Assembly (NCBI RefSeq): GCF_022229005.1
Contig: NZ_JAKKFD010000008.1
Location: forward strand, 62,001 to 126,000
From: Micromonospora trifolii
GTDB lineage: Bacteria; Actinomycetota; Actinomycetes; Mycobacteriales; Micromonosporaceae
Length of the DNA: 64,000 bases
Direction of reading: 5' to 3'
Below the pieces are notes generated by a model. The model searched no databases. It saw only the letters and a list, made by a program, of their open reading frames with translations, and had not been told where the DNA came from. Below, one piece after another: positions 50,343-58,679 of the stretch. Position 1 is the stretch's first letter. Each line of letters starts with the position of its first letter. A program made the position numbers and the translations under genes.

Positions 50343-51389
50343 TCAGATCAGCTGGCCGGCATAGCCGGGTGCGGTGAGGAGCCGCTCGTCGGCACTTGTC
50401 GCGTACGCGTCGAGGATCGCGTCGGCGAGCTTGACCACGTGCTCGTCGCCGTGCCGGGCCGCGCGGGCGAAGACCTCTGCCGGCGTCGCGGGGGTCACTG
50501 TCGGTGGCGCGATGCCGTCGGCTGGGGCGTACACGGAGGTCATGGCCGCCGTCGCGGCCCAGGCCGCGGCGAAGCTCGGCGCCCACAGACCCCGGTCCAG
50601 TGCCGGCAGGGTACGCAGCACGGCGGTCGGCGCGGTGACCGCGTGCACCAGCATGACCGGCGCGGCGTGCCCGAAGCGCAGGTAGTCCAGGCCGGCCCGG
50701 TGCACCAGCGTGGTGAGCCCGCGCTCCGCCCCGGCCGGGGTCCGCACGGGGCGCAGCGTCGCGAGTGCCGGCTCCCATCGGGGTACGCCCGGCAACTGGT
50801 CCAGCCGATCCCGGACCCCGCCGGTCTGGTCGTCGATCCGGGGCAGCCCGTCCAGCGCGGCCGCCACGTCGCTGTCGTCGCTGCCCGGCCCCTCCGTCTC
50901 GGCGGTGAGCAGTCGGTCGGTGCCGGGGATCGGCTGCCAGCGGGCCGCCCAGTAGCCGAGGGCCTGGCCCAACTCGGCGAGGCGCTGCCGGTTCTCGTCG
51001 TCCGGGTCGAGCGCGCGGACGGCGTGCCCGACCCGGATCACACCGTGTGTGGCGCCGGCGGCGATGCCCGGCAGCAGCCGGGGCCACCAGGTGCCGAGCA
51101 CCGCGCGCCACGGGTGTTCGCGCAGTTGCCGGTCGAAGTAGGCCAGCCAGTCGCCGGCGCGCTTCGGATCGCCCAGCGCCGACCGCCAGTCGTCGATCGG
51201 GTGCAGCCCTCGGGGCAACTCGTCGAGGCGGCCGAGGTAGTCGTCGAGCCAGCGGTGCACCCGGTGGGGGTGCCCGTGACGGACCAACGCCTCGACGGCC
51301 ATCGGCCCGTGGTTGGACAGCCATCCCTGATATTCGGGGCCGGTGCGGTGCAGCCGCTGGTACGCCTCGTCGAGAACTCCGTCACTCAT
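50343..51389 (-). CDS. Questin-oxidase-like protein
   Basis: 348 residues of the questin oxidase-like family, fungal members of which oxidise anthraquinone intermediates. Clustered histidines in HGPMAVEALVRHGHPHRVHR, LGTWWPRLLPGIAAGATHGV, VHRAGLDYLRFGHAAPVMLV and HAVTAPTAVLRTLP are consistent with the conserved His-rich segments of that family. Its bacterial role is unknown; a quinone- or polyketide-linked oxidation is possible. Immediately upstream of the ASCH gene on the same strand but with a 57-base gap and its own likely promoter. Confidence 0.85.
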   Translation of the reverse strand: MSDGVLDEAYQRLHRTGPEYQGWLSNHGPMAVEALVRHGHPHRVHRWLDDYLGRLDELPRGLHPIDDWRSALGDPKRAGDWLAYFDRQLREHPWRAVLGTWWPRLLPGIAAGATHGVIRVGHAVRALDPDDENRQRLAELGQALGYWAARWQPIPGTDRLLTAETEGPGSDDSDVAAALDGLPRIDDQTGGVRDRLDQLPGVPRWEPALATLRPVRTPAGAERGLTTLVHRAGLDYLRFGHAAPVMLVHAVTAPTAVLRTLPALDRGLWAPSFAAAWAATAAMTSVYAPADGIAPPTVTPATPAEVFARAARHGDEHVVKLADAILDAYATSADERLLTAPGYAGQLI

Positions 51390-51422
51390 CCGCCGATCGT
51401 CGGTGCTAAACCTCGCTTCAGG

Positions 51423-51974
51423 TCAAGCGGGGAGATCCGCGGCGTCGATCAGGCCGGTGATCCGGAGGTCGGCCGCGACGTCGGGCGGGCAGTCCACGGC
51501 CACCACGGAGGTGCCCAGCACCTCGGCACCCCGTGCGGCGCAGATGTCGTAGAGGGCGCGTAGCTGCGCGCCGGTGCGCACCCAGTCGTCCACCACCAGC
51601 ACCCTGTCGTTGGGGCCGAGGTGTCGGTCCCGTACGGCGAGGTCGACCTGTCGCCCCCGGTAGTCCGGCGGGCTCTGCGCCCAGGTGAGCGGCCCGGCCG
51701 GCAGTCGCCCGTCACCGGGCTTGTGGGCGGCCACGAAGCCGACGCCGAGGGCGGTGGCGGCCAGCGGCCCGAGCAGCAGCCCGGTGACGGCCGGCGCGAG
51801 CACCACTGTGGGCCGGGCGGCCCGGTACGGCGCCACCAGGGCCGGCCCCAGCTCGGCCAGCACCGCCGGGTCCCGCCACCAACCGGAGATGTCGCTGACC
51901 AGGTGACTGGTGTCCGGGCCGGGGTCGATCCACTGGAACAGGGCGGCCAGGCGTTCGGTCAGATCGGCGGGCAT
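51423..51974 (-). CDS. Phosphoribosyltransferase-like protein
   Basis: 183 residues. A PRPP-binding loop [13 protein letters not shown] matches the family motif (hydrophobic strand, DD, then TG), preceded by [20 protein letters not shown] and followed by the C-terminal [12 protein letters not shown]. It could act in nucleotide salvage, or as an adaptor without catalysis; the base is unknown. ATG 51974 is chosen over the upstream in-frame extension, which lacks homology-like content. Confidence 0.8.
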   Translation of the reverse strand: MPADLTERLAALFQWIDPGPDTSHLVSDISGWWRDPAVLAELGPALVAPYRAARPTVVLAPAVTGLLLGPLAATALGVGFVAAHKPGDGRLPAGPLTWAQSPPDYRGRQVDLAVRDRHLGPNDRVLVVDDWVRTGAQLRALYDICAARGAEVLGTSVVAVDCPPDVAADLRITGLIDAADLPA

Positions 51975-52161
51975 CCGCTCATCCTGCGGCACTGGCGGTG
52001 GGCGTGGCGGCACCCGGGCCACCCGGCCCACCCCGGGTCGGATGATCGGCTACACGTACCTGTGCAAATGCGATCATACCACCATGATCACGTTGACTTC
52101 GGAAGTGCTTCTCTCGTTACGGTCCGACCCGGTTTGTTCAGACGACGAAAGGACCGGGCCG

Positions 52162-52794
52162 GTGGCAGGCAAGCACTCCCGTACCCGCATCTTCTCCTCC
52201 CCGGCGGGCATCGTCGCCACCGCGGCGGTCGGCGTCGCCCTCGCCGTCGGCGGCACCGTCGGTGCCGTGCAACTGGTCTCCGGCTCCGACCAGTCCGGGC
52301 AGGTGGCTCTCGACCTCACCCCGACCACCGCCGCGAGCAGCCTCACCCCCAGCTCCCCGGCCGTCACTCCGAGCGCCAGCGCCTCGCCCAGCGTGGCCCC
52401 CAGCCCGTCGGCGACCCGGTCGCAGCAGGCCGCCTCCCGGGGCAAGGAGCGCACCGCGTCGCCGAAGCCGAAGCCGACCGCCAAGAAGACCACTGCCGCG
52501 GCGAAGGTGCTGGAGAGCGGTTCGTGCGGCGCCTCGTTCTACTCCGACGGGCAGCTCACCGCCAACGGCGAGTCGTTCAACCCCGACGCGCTGACCGCCG
52601 CGCACAAGACACTGCCGTTCAACACCAAGGTCCGGGTGACCAACCCGGCCAACGGCAAGTCGGTGACGGTACGGATCAACGACCGTGGCCCGTTCATCGA
52701 CGGCCGCTGCCTGGACCTCTCCCGGGCCGCCTTCGCCAGCATCGCCTCGGTCGACGTGGGCGCGCTCACCGTCCGCTACGAGGTCCTCGGCTGA
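52162..52794 (+). CDS. RlpA-like secreted double-psi beta-barrel protein
   Basis: 210 residues from GTG 52162 (AAAGGA eight bases upstream). Signal/anchor segment (about 12-38, [20 protein letters not shown]), a long Ser/Pro/Thr linker (about 60-110) and a C-terminal DPBB domain (about 120-210: [55 protein letters not shown]). RlpA-like proteins cut or bind denuded glycan strands at the septum. The catalytic His and Asp equivalents (AAHKTLPF and RINDRGPF) appear intact, so lytic activity is plausible. Followed by the SpoIIE-type phosphatase gene. Confidence 0.9.
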   Translation: MAGKHSRTRIFSSPAGIVATAAVGVALAVGGTVGAVQLVSGSDQSGQVALDLTPTTAASSLTPSSPAVTPSASASPSVAPSPSATRSQQAASRGKERTASPKPKPTAKKTTAAAKVLESGSCGASFYSDGQLTANGESFNPDALTAAHKTLPFNTKVRVTNPANGKSVTVRINDRGPFIDGRCLDLSRAAFASIASVDVGALTVRYEVLG

Positions 52795-52826
52795 GCGGGG
52801 CCGGCGCCGCCGATTCGGCCGGCGGA

Positions 52827-54023
52827 GTGGGCCGGCCGGACAGAACCTCCTCGGACGACGGGTCAGGTTCATTCACCGGTTCACGTGGATCAGGCAAACT
52901 GTCCCTCGTACCCACGCGACTCCTCCAGTCGGGCCGTCGCCCGCTGAGCCCCGGATCCCGCGCCGGCCTCGGCGCGGCCCTCGTTCTGCTCGCGATCGTG
53001 TCGGCGGTGGAGGCGGCGGACGGCCGTAAGGTGCACTACGTCGCGCTCCTGGCGGCCGCGCCGATTCTCGCCGCCGCCCTGGCGTCCTGGCTGGTGGTCC
53101 TGGGTGTGGGCGTCGCGGCGACGGTGATCGGCGCCGGCTTCGCGCTGGCCGCGCCGAAGGTCTCGTTGGTCACCTCGGTCGACGTTGTCGCGGTCGCGCT
53201 CGTCACCGGGATGGCCGTGGCGGTGGCCTGGGTTCGCCAGCGGCAGGCCGAGCGGATCGTGGAGCTGACCAAGCTCGCCTCAGTGGCCCAGCAGGCGGTG
53301 TTGCGCCCGCTCGGGCCGCAGGTCGGCACGCTTTCGGTAGCCGGACGCTACATCTCCTCCACAGCGACGGCCGAGATCGGCGGCGACCTGTACGAGGCGA
53401 TCGACACGCCCTACGGCGTCCGCATGATCATCGGTGATGTGCGGGGCAAGGGCCTGGACGCGGTCCGGCTGGCCAGCATCGTCCTCGGCTCCTATCGGCA
53501 CGTGGCGTACGAGCGGTCCGACCTGCGAGCCGTCGTGGCCGACCTGGACCGCGCGGTGGCCCGCAACGTCGGCGACGAGGACTTCGTCACTGCGGCACTG
53601 GTCGAGGAGCGTGGCGGCACGCTCACGATCGTCAACTGTGGGCATCCGCCACCGCTGCTGCTCCGCCGGGGTGCGGTGATCCCGCTGGAACCGCCGGCCC
53701 CGGCGCCTCCGCTCGGGTTCATGCCGGTGGTCCGCCCCCGGGTCGAACGTCTGGAGCCCGGGGACCGGCTGCTGCTGTTCACCGACGGCCTCGGCGAGGC
53801 GCGGCGGGACGGCGAGTTCTTCCCCACCGCCGACCGGGCCTGGCGACTGCTTGGCCATGGCACTGTCGCCGACGGGCTGGCGTCGCTGGAGACCGCCCTG
53901 GTCGAGTGGGTGCACGGTCGGCTCGACGACGACATCGCGCTGGTCCTGATGGAGTACGTCGGTGCCCGTACCGGCGCGGCCGTGGCCGTCCCGAGCTGGG
54001 AGGTCGGCGCCGCCGAGAGCTGA
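52827..54023 (+). CDS. Membrane SpoIIE-type PP2C phosphatase
   Basis: About 398 residues from GTG 52827; the start is uncertain because no ATG or GTG has a good ribosome site and a CTG at 52899 is also possible. About four membrane helices in the first 140 residues (GLGAALVLLAIVSAVEA, HYVALLAAAPILAAALASW, LVVLGVGVAATVIGAGFALA, VVAVALVTGMAVAVAWV), a coiled segment (RIVELTKLASVAQQAVLRPL) and a SpoIIE/RsbU-type phosphatase domain (EIGGDLYEAI, IIGDVRGKGLDAV, DDDIALVLMEY) with the metal-binding Asp residues. Such enzymes dephosphorylate anti-sigma-factor antagonists and so activate general stress sigma factors; no partner is encoded nearby. Confidence 0.88.
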   Translation: MGRPDRTSSDDGSGSFTGSRGSGKLSLVPTRLLQSGRRPLSPGSRAGLGAALVLLAIVSAVEAADGRKVHYVALLAAAPILAAALASWLVVLGVGVAATVIGAGFALAAPKVSLVTSVDVVAVALVTGMAVAVAWVRQRQAERIVELTKLASVAQQAVLRPLGPQVGTLSVAGRYISSTATAEIGGDLYEAIDTPYGVRMIIGDVRGKGLDAVRLASIVLGSYRHVAYERSDLRAVVADLDRAVARNVGDEDFVTAALVEERGGTLTIVNCGHPPPLLLRRGAVIPLEPPAPAPPLGFMPVVRPRVERLEPGDRLLLFTDGLGEARRDGEFFPTADRAWRLLGHGTVADGLASLETALVEWVHGRLDDDIALVLMEYVGARTGAAVAVPSWEVGAAES

Positions 54024-54075
54024 GCCGGCAGACAGCGCCCGTAGGTGTGTAATCGCCGTCACTTGGGTGATCCGC

Positions 54076-54105
54076 TTGTCGCTGCCTACCCGCGAGTAAT
54101 ACAGT
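54076..54105 (+). promoter_or_regulatory. Promoter of the acyl-CoA dehydrogenase gene
   Basis: TTGTCG (54076-54081) and TACAGT (54100-54105) separated by 18 bases. The operator-like palindrome lies five bases downstream of the -10, where a bound protein would block initiation. Confidence 0.6.
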
Positions 54106-54109
54106 CGGG

Positions 54110-54125
54110 GTTACTGATCGGTAAC
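54110..54125. promoter_or_regulatory. Palindromic operator GTTAC-N6-GTAAC (site 2)
   Basis: GTTACTGATCGGTAAC matches the site at 24992 in 13 of 16 positions, with both arms and the following TG identical. Its place just past the -10 fits repression. Confidence 0.7.
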
Positions 54126-54152
54126 ACCTGTCCGGAAGCGGGGCCAGCGAGC

Positions 54153-56009
54153 ATGACCCACTACAAGAGCAACCTCCGGGATCTCGAGTTCAACCTGTTC
54201 GAGGTCTTCGGGGCGGACCGGGCGTTCGGCCAGGAGCCGTACTCGGATCTCGACACCGACACCGCCCGCAGCTTCCTCGCTGAGGTCGACCGCCTCGCCC
54301 GCGAGGACCTGGCCGCCAGCTACACGGACAGTGACCGCAATCCGCCGGTCTTCGACCCGGCGACGCACACCGCGCCGCTTCCGGAGTCGTTCAAGAAGTC
54401 CTACCAGGCATTCATGGACTCCGAGTTCTGGCGCCTGGACCTGCCGCCGGCGCTGGGCGGCACCAACGCGCCGCGCGCCCTCTGGTGGGCGCTCGCCGAG
54501 CTGGTGCTCGGCTCGAACGCGCCGGTCTGGATGTACGCCTCCGGCCCGTCCTTCGCGCACGTGCTGCACGTCGAGGGCAACGAGCGGCAGCAGAAGTGGG
54601 CCAAGCTCTTCATCGACAAGCAGTGGGGCTCCACCATGGTGCTCACCGAGCCGGATGCCGGCTCGGACGTGGGCGCGGGGCGCACCCGGGCGGTCCAGCA
54701 GCCCGACGGCACCTGGCACATCGAGGGCGTCAAGCGCTTCATCACCTCGGGCGAGCACGACCTGAGCGACAACATCGTGCACTACGTGCTGGCCCGTCCG
54801 GTCGGCGTGGAGGGTGTCGGTGGCCCCGGCACCAAGGGCCTGTCCCTCTTCGTGGTGCCGAAGTTCCACTTCGACGAGACCACCGGCGAGCTGGGCGAGC
54901 GCAACGGCGTCTACGCCACCAACGTCGAGCACAAGATGGGCCTGAAGGTCTCCAACACCTGTGAGGTGACCTTCGGCGAGCACGGCGTACCCGCCAAGGG
55001 TTGGCTGCTGGGCGACAAGCACGACGGCATCCGACAGATGTTCATGATCATCGAGTACGCCCGGATGATGGTGGGCACCAAGGCGATCGCCACCCTCTCC
55101 ACCGGCTACCTCAACGCCCTCGAGTACGCGAAGAACCGGGTGCAGGGCGCCGACCTGATCCAGCAGGCGGACAAGACCGCCCCCCGGGTCACCATCACCC
55201 ACCACCCGGACGTGCGCCGCTCGCTGCTGCTGCAGAAGTCGTACGCCGAGGGTCTTCGCGCTCTGGTTCTCTACACCGCCACCTGGCAGGACAAGGTCGC
55301 GCTGGCCGAGGCTGCCGGCGACGAGAAGGCCACCAAGCTGGCGAAGCGGGTCAACGACCTGCTGCTGCCGCTGGTGAAGGGCGTCGGTTCGGAGCGGGCG
55401 TACGAGATGCTCGGGCACGAGGCCCTGCAGACCTTCGGCGGCTCCGGGTTCCTCCAGGACTACCCGCTGGAGCAGTACGTCCGCGACGCCAAGATCGACA
55501 CCCTGTACGAGGGCACGACAGCCATCCAGAGCCTCGACCTGATCTTCCGCAAGATCGTCCGGGACAACGGCAAGGCGCTGCTCGCGGTCTCCGGCGAGAT
55601 CCAGGAGTTCATCTCCTCCGAGGCGGGCAACGGCCAGCTCAAGGAGGAGCGGCAGGCGCTCGGCAAGGCGCTGGCCGAGATCCAGAACATCCTCGGTGTG
55701 CTGACCGGTTGGCTGGGCGAGGCGCAGGGCGGCGACACCCGCGCGCTCTACAAGGTCGGGCTGAGCAGCCGGCGGTTCCTGCTGGCGATCGGCGACCTGG
55801 TGGTGGGCTGGCTGCTCCAGCGGCAGGCCGACGTGGCGCTGAAGGCCCTCGCCGGCGAGGTCTCCGCCAGCGACAAGGCGTTCTACACCGGCAAGGTGGC
55901 CGCCGCCCGCTTCTTCGCCCGCGAGGTGCTGCCCCGCATCGGCGCCGACCGGCGGATCATCGAGGGTGCCGACCTCGACATCATGGATCTCCCGGAGGAT
56001 GCCTTCTAG
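54153..56009 (+). CDS. Acyl-CoA dehydrogenase (FadE5-like, long form)
   Basis: 618 residues, the long (about 600-residue) acyl-CoA dehydrogenase class with an extra C-terminal domain, as in mycobacterial FadE5. N-terminal helices, then the FAD-binding motif [19 protein letters not shown] and [17 protein letters not shown], a C-terminal helical block, the [20 protein letters not shown] signature and YEGTTAIQ with the catalytic Glu. It performs the first alpha-beta dehydrogenation of fatty acyl-CoA and passes electrons to ETF. Shares a palindromic operator with the EtfD-like gene at 25 kb, which would receive those electrons. ATG 54153. Confidence 0.94.
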   Translation: MTHYKSNLRDLEFNLFEVFGADRAFGQEPYSDLDTDTARSFLAEVDRLAREDLAASYTDSDRNPPVFDPATHTAPLPESFKKSYQAFMDSEFWRLDLPPALGGTNAPRALWWALAELVLGSNAPVWMYASGPSFAHVLHVEGNERQQKWAKLFIDKQWGSTMVLTEPDAGSDVGAGRTRAVQQPDGTWHIEGVKRFITSGEHDLSDNIVHYVLARPVGVEGVGGPGTKGLSLFVVPKFHFDETTGELGERNGVYATNVEHKMGLKVSNTCEVTFGEHGVPAKGWLLGDKHDGIRQMFMIIEYARMMVGTKAIATLSTGYLNALEYAKNRVQGADLIQQADKTAPRVTITHHPDVRRSLLLQKSYAEGLRALVLYTATWQDKVALAEAAGDEKATKLAKRVNDLLLPLVKGVGSERAYEMLGHEALQTFGGSGFLQDYPLEQYVRDAKIDTLYEGTTAIQSLDLIFRKIVRDNGKALLAVSGEIQEFISSEAGNGQLKEERQALGKALAEIQNILGVLTGWLGEAQGGDTRALYKVGLSSRRFLLAIGDLVVGWLLQRQADVALKALAGEVSASDKAFYTGKVAAARFFAREVLPRIGADRRIIEGADLDIMDLPEDAF

Positions 56010-56204
56010 GTCCTGTGCTGGGTCGCACCACCCGGCACTTGCCACGGCCGGTGGGGCTTCTGCCCCGCCGGCCGTCGCCGTCTCCACCCGGCTGCGGCAC
56101 GTATTGGCCGAGCCCTGTCGGGTATGCCGCAGGCGTGGCGGGTAACCGTCGCGTGACCTCGAAAGGGAACGCCCAGAGCCACCGCACGGGGGAGTGCAGC
56201 GCAC

Positions 56205-56474
56205 ATGGGTGTAGGAAGCGGCATTTTTCTCATCGCGATCGGCGCGATTCTGACCTTCGCGCTGAGAGCCAACGTCTGGTGGATCGACGTACGCGCGGTC
56301 GGCTGGGTGTTCATCCTGGCCGGGCTGGCCGTACTGCTGACCACTGTCTGGTTCTGGCAGGACCGGCGCAAGCGGGCTCGAACCCTCATCGTGGAGGAGA
56401 ACCGGCTGTCTCATCCGACGGCGATGATGCCGCCACCGCCGGACCCGCCGCCACCAACCGCGCCGCCGTCCTGA
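56205..56474 (+). CDS. DUF6458 small membrane protein (copy 1)
   Basis: 89 residues with two closely packed membrane helices (VGSGIFLIAIGAILTFALRA and AVGWVFILAGLAVLLTTVWF), a basic QDRRKRAR loop and a Pro-rich C-terminal tail. The GxGIFLIAIGAI start is the DUF6458 signature. Function unknown; proteins of this family are small, often duplicated and restricted to actinobacteria. GGGGAG precedes ATG 56205. Confidence 0.88.
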   Translation: MGVGSGIFLIAIGAILTFALRANVWWIDVRAVGWVFILAGLAVLLTTVWFWQDRRKRARTLIVEENRLSHPTAMMPPPPDPPPPTAPPS

Positions 56475-56494
56475 TCCCTGCACAACGCGTACCC

Positions 56495-56527
56495 CTGAGC
56501 CACCCGTCGGACCGGCGGGTGGCTCAG
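56495..56527. terminator. Hairpin between DUF6458 and sixA
   Basis: CTGAGCCACCCG, T, CGG, two-base loop, CCG, G, CGGGTGGCTCAG; it overlaps the last bases of the convergent phosphohistidine phosphatase gene (stop at 56524). Confidence 0.8.
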
Positions 56528-57063
56528 TCGCGTGCTGTGTGCCGAGCCGTGAGCGGCGCTCCCGCCCTGCTCAACTCCGCCCAACCGGACGGGAAGCGGT
56601 GCACCGCCAGTTCGGCGGTGCGCAAACCCTCATCGTCCACTCCCTCGGGATCGAGGAGCGCTGAGAGCAGCGAGATGCCCGGATTGTGGGCAATGAGCAA
56701 TGCTGTGCGGGCCGCCGGGTCCACCGTGCGGACCAGCGACAACAACTCCTCTGGGTGCGCGTCGTACGCACCCGGCTCGTAACGGACCGTCGGGCGAGGA
56801 CCGGTCGGACCACCCTCCGGCGGCGAACCGGTCATTCCCATCGCCACCCCGTGCCAGGTCTGCCGTGTGCGTCGGGCCGTCGAGCAGATCACCACGTCGG
56901 GCAGCAGCCCATGGTGCGCCAACCAGGCCCCAGCCGCAGCCGCGTCGGCGTTTCCGCGTGCGCTCAACGGCCGCTCGGCGTCGTCCGCCGCGTCGCTGCC
57001 CTGCTCGGCCTTCGCGTGCCGCAGCAACACCAGTGTCAGTGTGTCGGGGTCGGCGTCCGTCAT
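56524..57063 (-). CDS. SixA-type histidine phosphatase
   Basis: 179 residues of the branch-2 histidine phosphatase family. Catalytic LLRHAKAEQG near the N-terminus, then ICSTARRTRQTW and IAHNPGISLL with the second His. SixA dephosphorylates histidine residues of phosphorelay or PTS-type proteins in Escherichia coli; in actinobacteria the substrate is not known. Flanked by two DUF6458 genes on the other strand. GTCAT start context gives ATG 57063 with GGGGG upstream. Confidence 0.9.
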   Translation of the reverse strand: MTDADPDTLTLVLLRHAKAEQGSDAADDAERPLSARGNADAAAAGAWLAHHGLLPDVVICSTARRTRQTWHGVAMGMTGSPPEGGPTGPRPTVRYEPGAYDAHPEELLSLVRTVDPAARTALLIAHNPGISLLSALLDPEGVDDEGLRTAELAVHRFPSGWAELSRAGAPLTARHTARD

Positions 57064-57175
57064 GCCCCCAGCTTGCCCGATTGGCGATCTCCGTGCCTGG
57101 GTAAGTCGATGGATGCCGCACCCCTACCGACGGCCGCGGCGCGACGTACGCCAGGTTAGAGCCGAGGAGCGAGAC

Positions 57176-57463
57176 ATGGGCATTGGTGGCAGCATCTTCT
57201 TGATCGCATTAGGTGCGATCTTCGCGTTCGCAGTGGAGGCCGACCTGGGTTGGCTGGACCTGGCCGTGGTCGGCTGGGTGCTGATGCTCGCCGGCGTCGC
57301 CGGCCTGCTCACCACCCTCTACTTCTGGAACAGCCGCCGCCGCCCGGTGGTCGCCGCGCCGGTTCGCGAGGAGCGCGTGGTGGCCGACCGGGTCGTGCCG
57401 GTCCAGGACAACCAGGTCATGCAGGAGTACCGCGAGATGCGTCGGCCGGGCCGCCCGGTCTGA
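57176..57463 (+). CDS. DUF6458 small membrane protein (copy 2)
   Basis: 95 residues from ATG 57176, with GAGGAG upstream. Same pattern as copy 1 (IGGSIFLIALGAIFAFAVEA, WLDLAVVGWVLMLAGVAGLL) but a different, charged C-terminus (EERVVADRVVPVQDNQ, EYREMRRPG) instead of the Pro-rich tail. The pair therefore shares the membrane part but offers different cytoplasmic contacts. Confidence 0.88.
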   Translation: MGIGGSIFLIALGAIFAFAVEADLGWLDLAVVGWVLMLAGVAGLLTTLYFWNSRRRPVVAAPVREERVVADRVVPVQDNQVMQEYREMRRPGRPV

Positions 57464-57539
57464 TCCTCGCCCACACACTCCGGGGTCCCGCAGCGTCGCG
57501 GGGCCCCGGCTCGCGTCCCGGCCCACCTCACGCGTACCC

Positions 57540-57600
57540 GGCCCGCTGTTTCCGGCCCGCTGTTTCCGGCTCGTGCGTGGACCCGGCTCGTGCGTGCGCG
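57540..57600 (+). repeat. Tandem duplicated 14-mer plus duplicated GGCTCGTGCGTG
   Basis: GGCCCGCTGTTTCC occurs twice in direct succession, followed by two copies of GGCTCGTGCGTG a few bases apart. Direct head-to-tail repeats, not a CRISPR pattern. Confidence 0.8.
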
Positions 57601-57610
57601 GGAGAAACGC

Positions 57611-57709
57611 CACACCCCGCCAAGATCCGCGCACTTTCGGGGAAACTGCTGCCTGAGGGCCCGTCGAGGCGGCAGTTTCCCCGAAGTTGCGCCGATCTTG
57701 AGGTGTGGG
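57611..57709. repeat. Long imperfect inverted repeat (about 40-bp arms)
   Basis: Left arm 57611-57653 (CACACC, CAAGATC, CGCGCACTTTCGGGGAAACT) is the near-complement of right arm 57669-57709; mismatches are a few bases. Both arms carry CAAGATC next to CGCGCA/GGCGCA, linking it to the repeat at 20788. Confidence 0.85.
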
Positions 57710-57737
57710 CCCGGTCTCGGGCGGCGGGGGTCGGCCC

Positions 57738-57813
57738 AAGATCGTGCTCGATCCAGGAAATAGGGCTTTCGGGTGCGTGCGAGGCCACTACATCCTTGAT
57801 CGAGCACGATCAT
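57738..57813. repeat. Inverted repeat GATCGTGCTCGATC
   Basis: GATCGTGCTCGATC (57740-57753) and its exact complement at 57798-57811, with AAG before the first and CCTT before the second, so the arms extend as AAGATCGTGCTCGATC. The right arm sits about 85 bases before the end of the hemolysin III gene on the minus strand and may terminate both neighbours. Confidence 0.85.
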
Positions 57814-57894
57814 GGCGGCTGCCACCGTGGCGTTTCTCGCCGAGCGGCCTGAGCCTTGGCCGTTCGGGCCGCGCCTGCGCCTTGGCCGTCTGGG

Positions 57895-58572
57895 TCAGGC
57901 GAACAGCGCGAAGTAGATCGCGATGTGGTGACAGAGCGCCGCCAGCAGCGTGCAGGCGTGGAAGAACTCGTGGTGGCCGAAGACGGTCGGCCACGGATTG
58001 GGCCGGCGCAACGCGTAGAAGACCGCGCCGATGCTGTAGATCGCACCGCCGACGATGAGCAGCACCAGCGCCGCGACGCCGCCCCCGTGCAGGATCTCCG
58101 GCAGCATGGCCACCGCCACCCAGCCCAGCGCCAGGTAGAGCGGCGCGGACACCCAGCGCGGCGCGTGCGGCCAGACCACCTTGACGGCCACGCCGGCCAG
58201 TGCGCCACCCCAGACCAGGGCCAGCATCACGGTGGCCGGCCGGGGCGCGAGCAGCATCGCGCAGAGCGGTGTGTACGTGCCGGCGATGAACACGAAGATC
58301 ATCGAGTGGTCCATCCGGCGCATCACCTGGTAGCCGCGCTCCGACCACACACGACGGTGGTACAGCGCGCTCGTGCCGAAGAGGCCGCACACCGTCAGGC
58401 TGTAGATGAGGCAGCTCACCAGGGGCGTCCACCCCGGCCGGGTGGCGGCGATCGAGCAGAGCACGATGCCGCAGACCAGGGCGACGAAGAAGGCGTACGT
58501 GTGTAGCCAGCCGCGCATCCGGGGCTTACCGATGTCGACCGGCTTCAGGCGAAGCGGGGCGGAGGTGGTCAC
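57895..58572 (-). CDS. Hemolysin III family (PAQR/TrhA-like) membrane protein
   Basis: 225 residues from GTG 58572, with seven helices and the family blocks LKPVDIGKPRMRGWLHTYAF, LIYSLTVCGLFGTSALYHR, RMDHSMIFVFIAGTYTPL, ALGWVAVAMLPEILHGGG, VFGHHEFFHACTLLAALCHH. The conserved His of HHEFFHACTLLAALCHH are present. TrhA in Escherichia coli moves or senses membrane state with changed unsaturated fatty acid content; older reports call them hemolysins. The start appears leaderless (minus-strand TAACCT, six bases, GTG). Confidence 0.92.
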   Translation of the reverse strand: MTTSAPLRLKPVDIGKPRMRGWLHTYAFFVALVCGIVLCSIAATRPGWTPLVSCLIYSLTVCGLFGTSALYHRRVWSERGYQVMRRMDHSMIFVFIAGTYTPLCAMLLAPRPATVMLALVWGGALAGVAVKVVWPHAPRWVSAPLYLALGWVAVAMLPEILHGGGVAALVLLIVGGAIYSIGAVFYALRRPNPWPTVFGHHEFFHACTLLAALCHHIAIYFALFA

Positions 58573-58679
58573 CCAATCAGGTTACGGCACCGTAGGTTAC
58601 TTGTAAGTAGTGGCGTTGGTGACACCCGGCACCGTCCACGTGAACACCGCGGCGGCACGACATCGGCGAGGATGAGCGG

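Larger units (their letters stand above)
57464..57894. other. Repeat-filled intergenic region
   Basis: 431 bases without a gene, holding a tandem duplicated 14-mer and two large inverted repeats (described separately). It separates DUF6458 copy 2 from the convergent hemolysin III gene. Confidence 0.7.

Noticed and set aside
52084-52161. Earlier ATG start for the RlpA-like gene
   Set aside because: The added residues have no ribosome site and would put the signal peptide too far in; GTG 52162 has AAAGGA upstream.
57540-57813. CRISPR array
   Set aside because: Repeats are adjacent or inverted, without equal spacers, and no cas gene is present.
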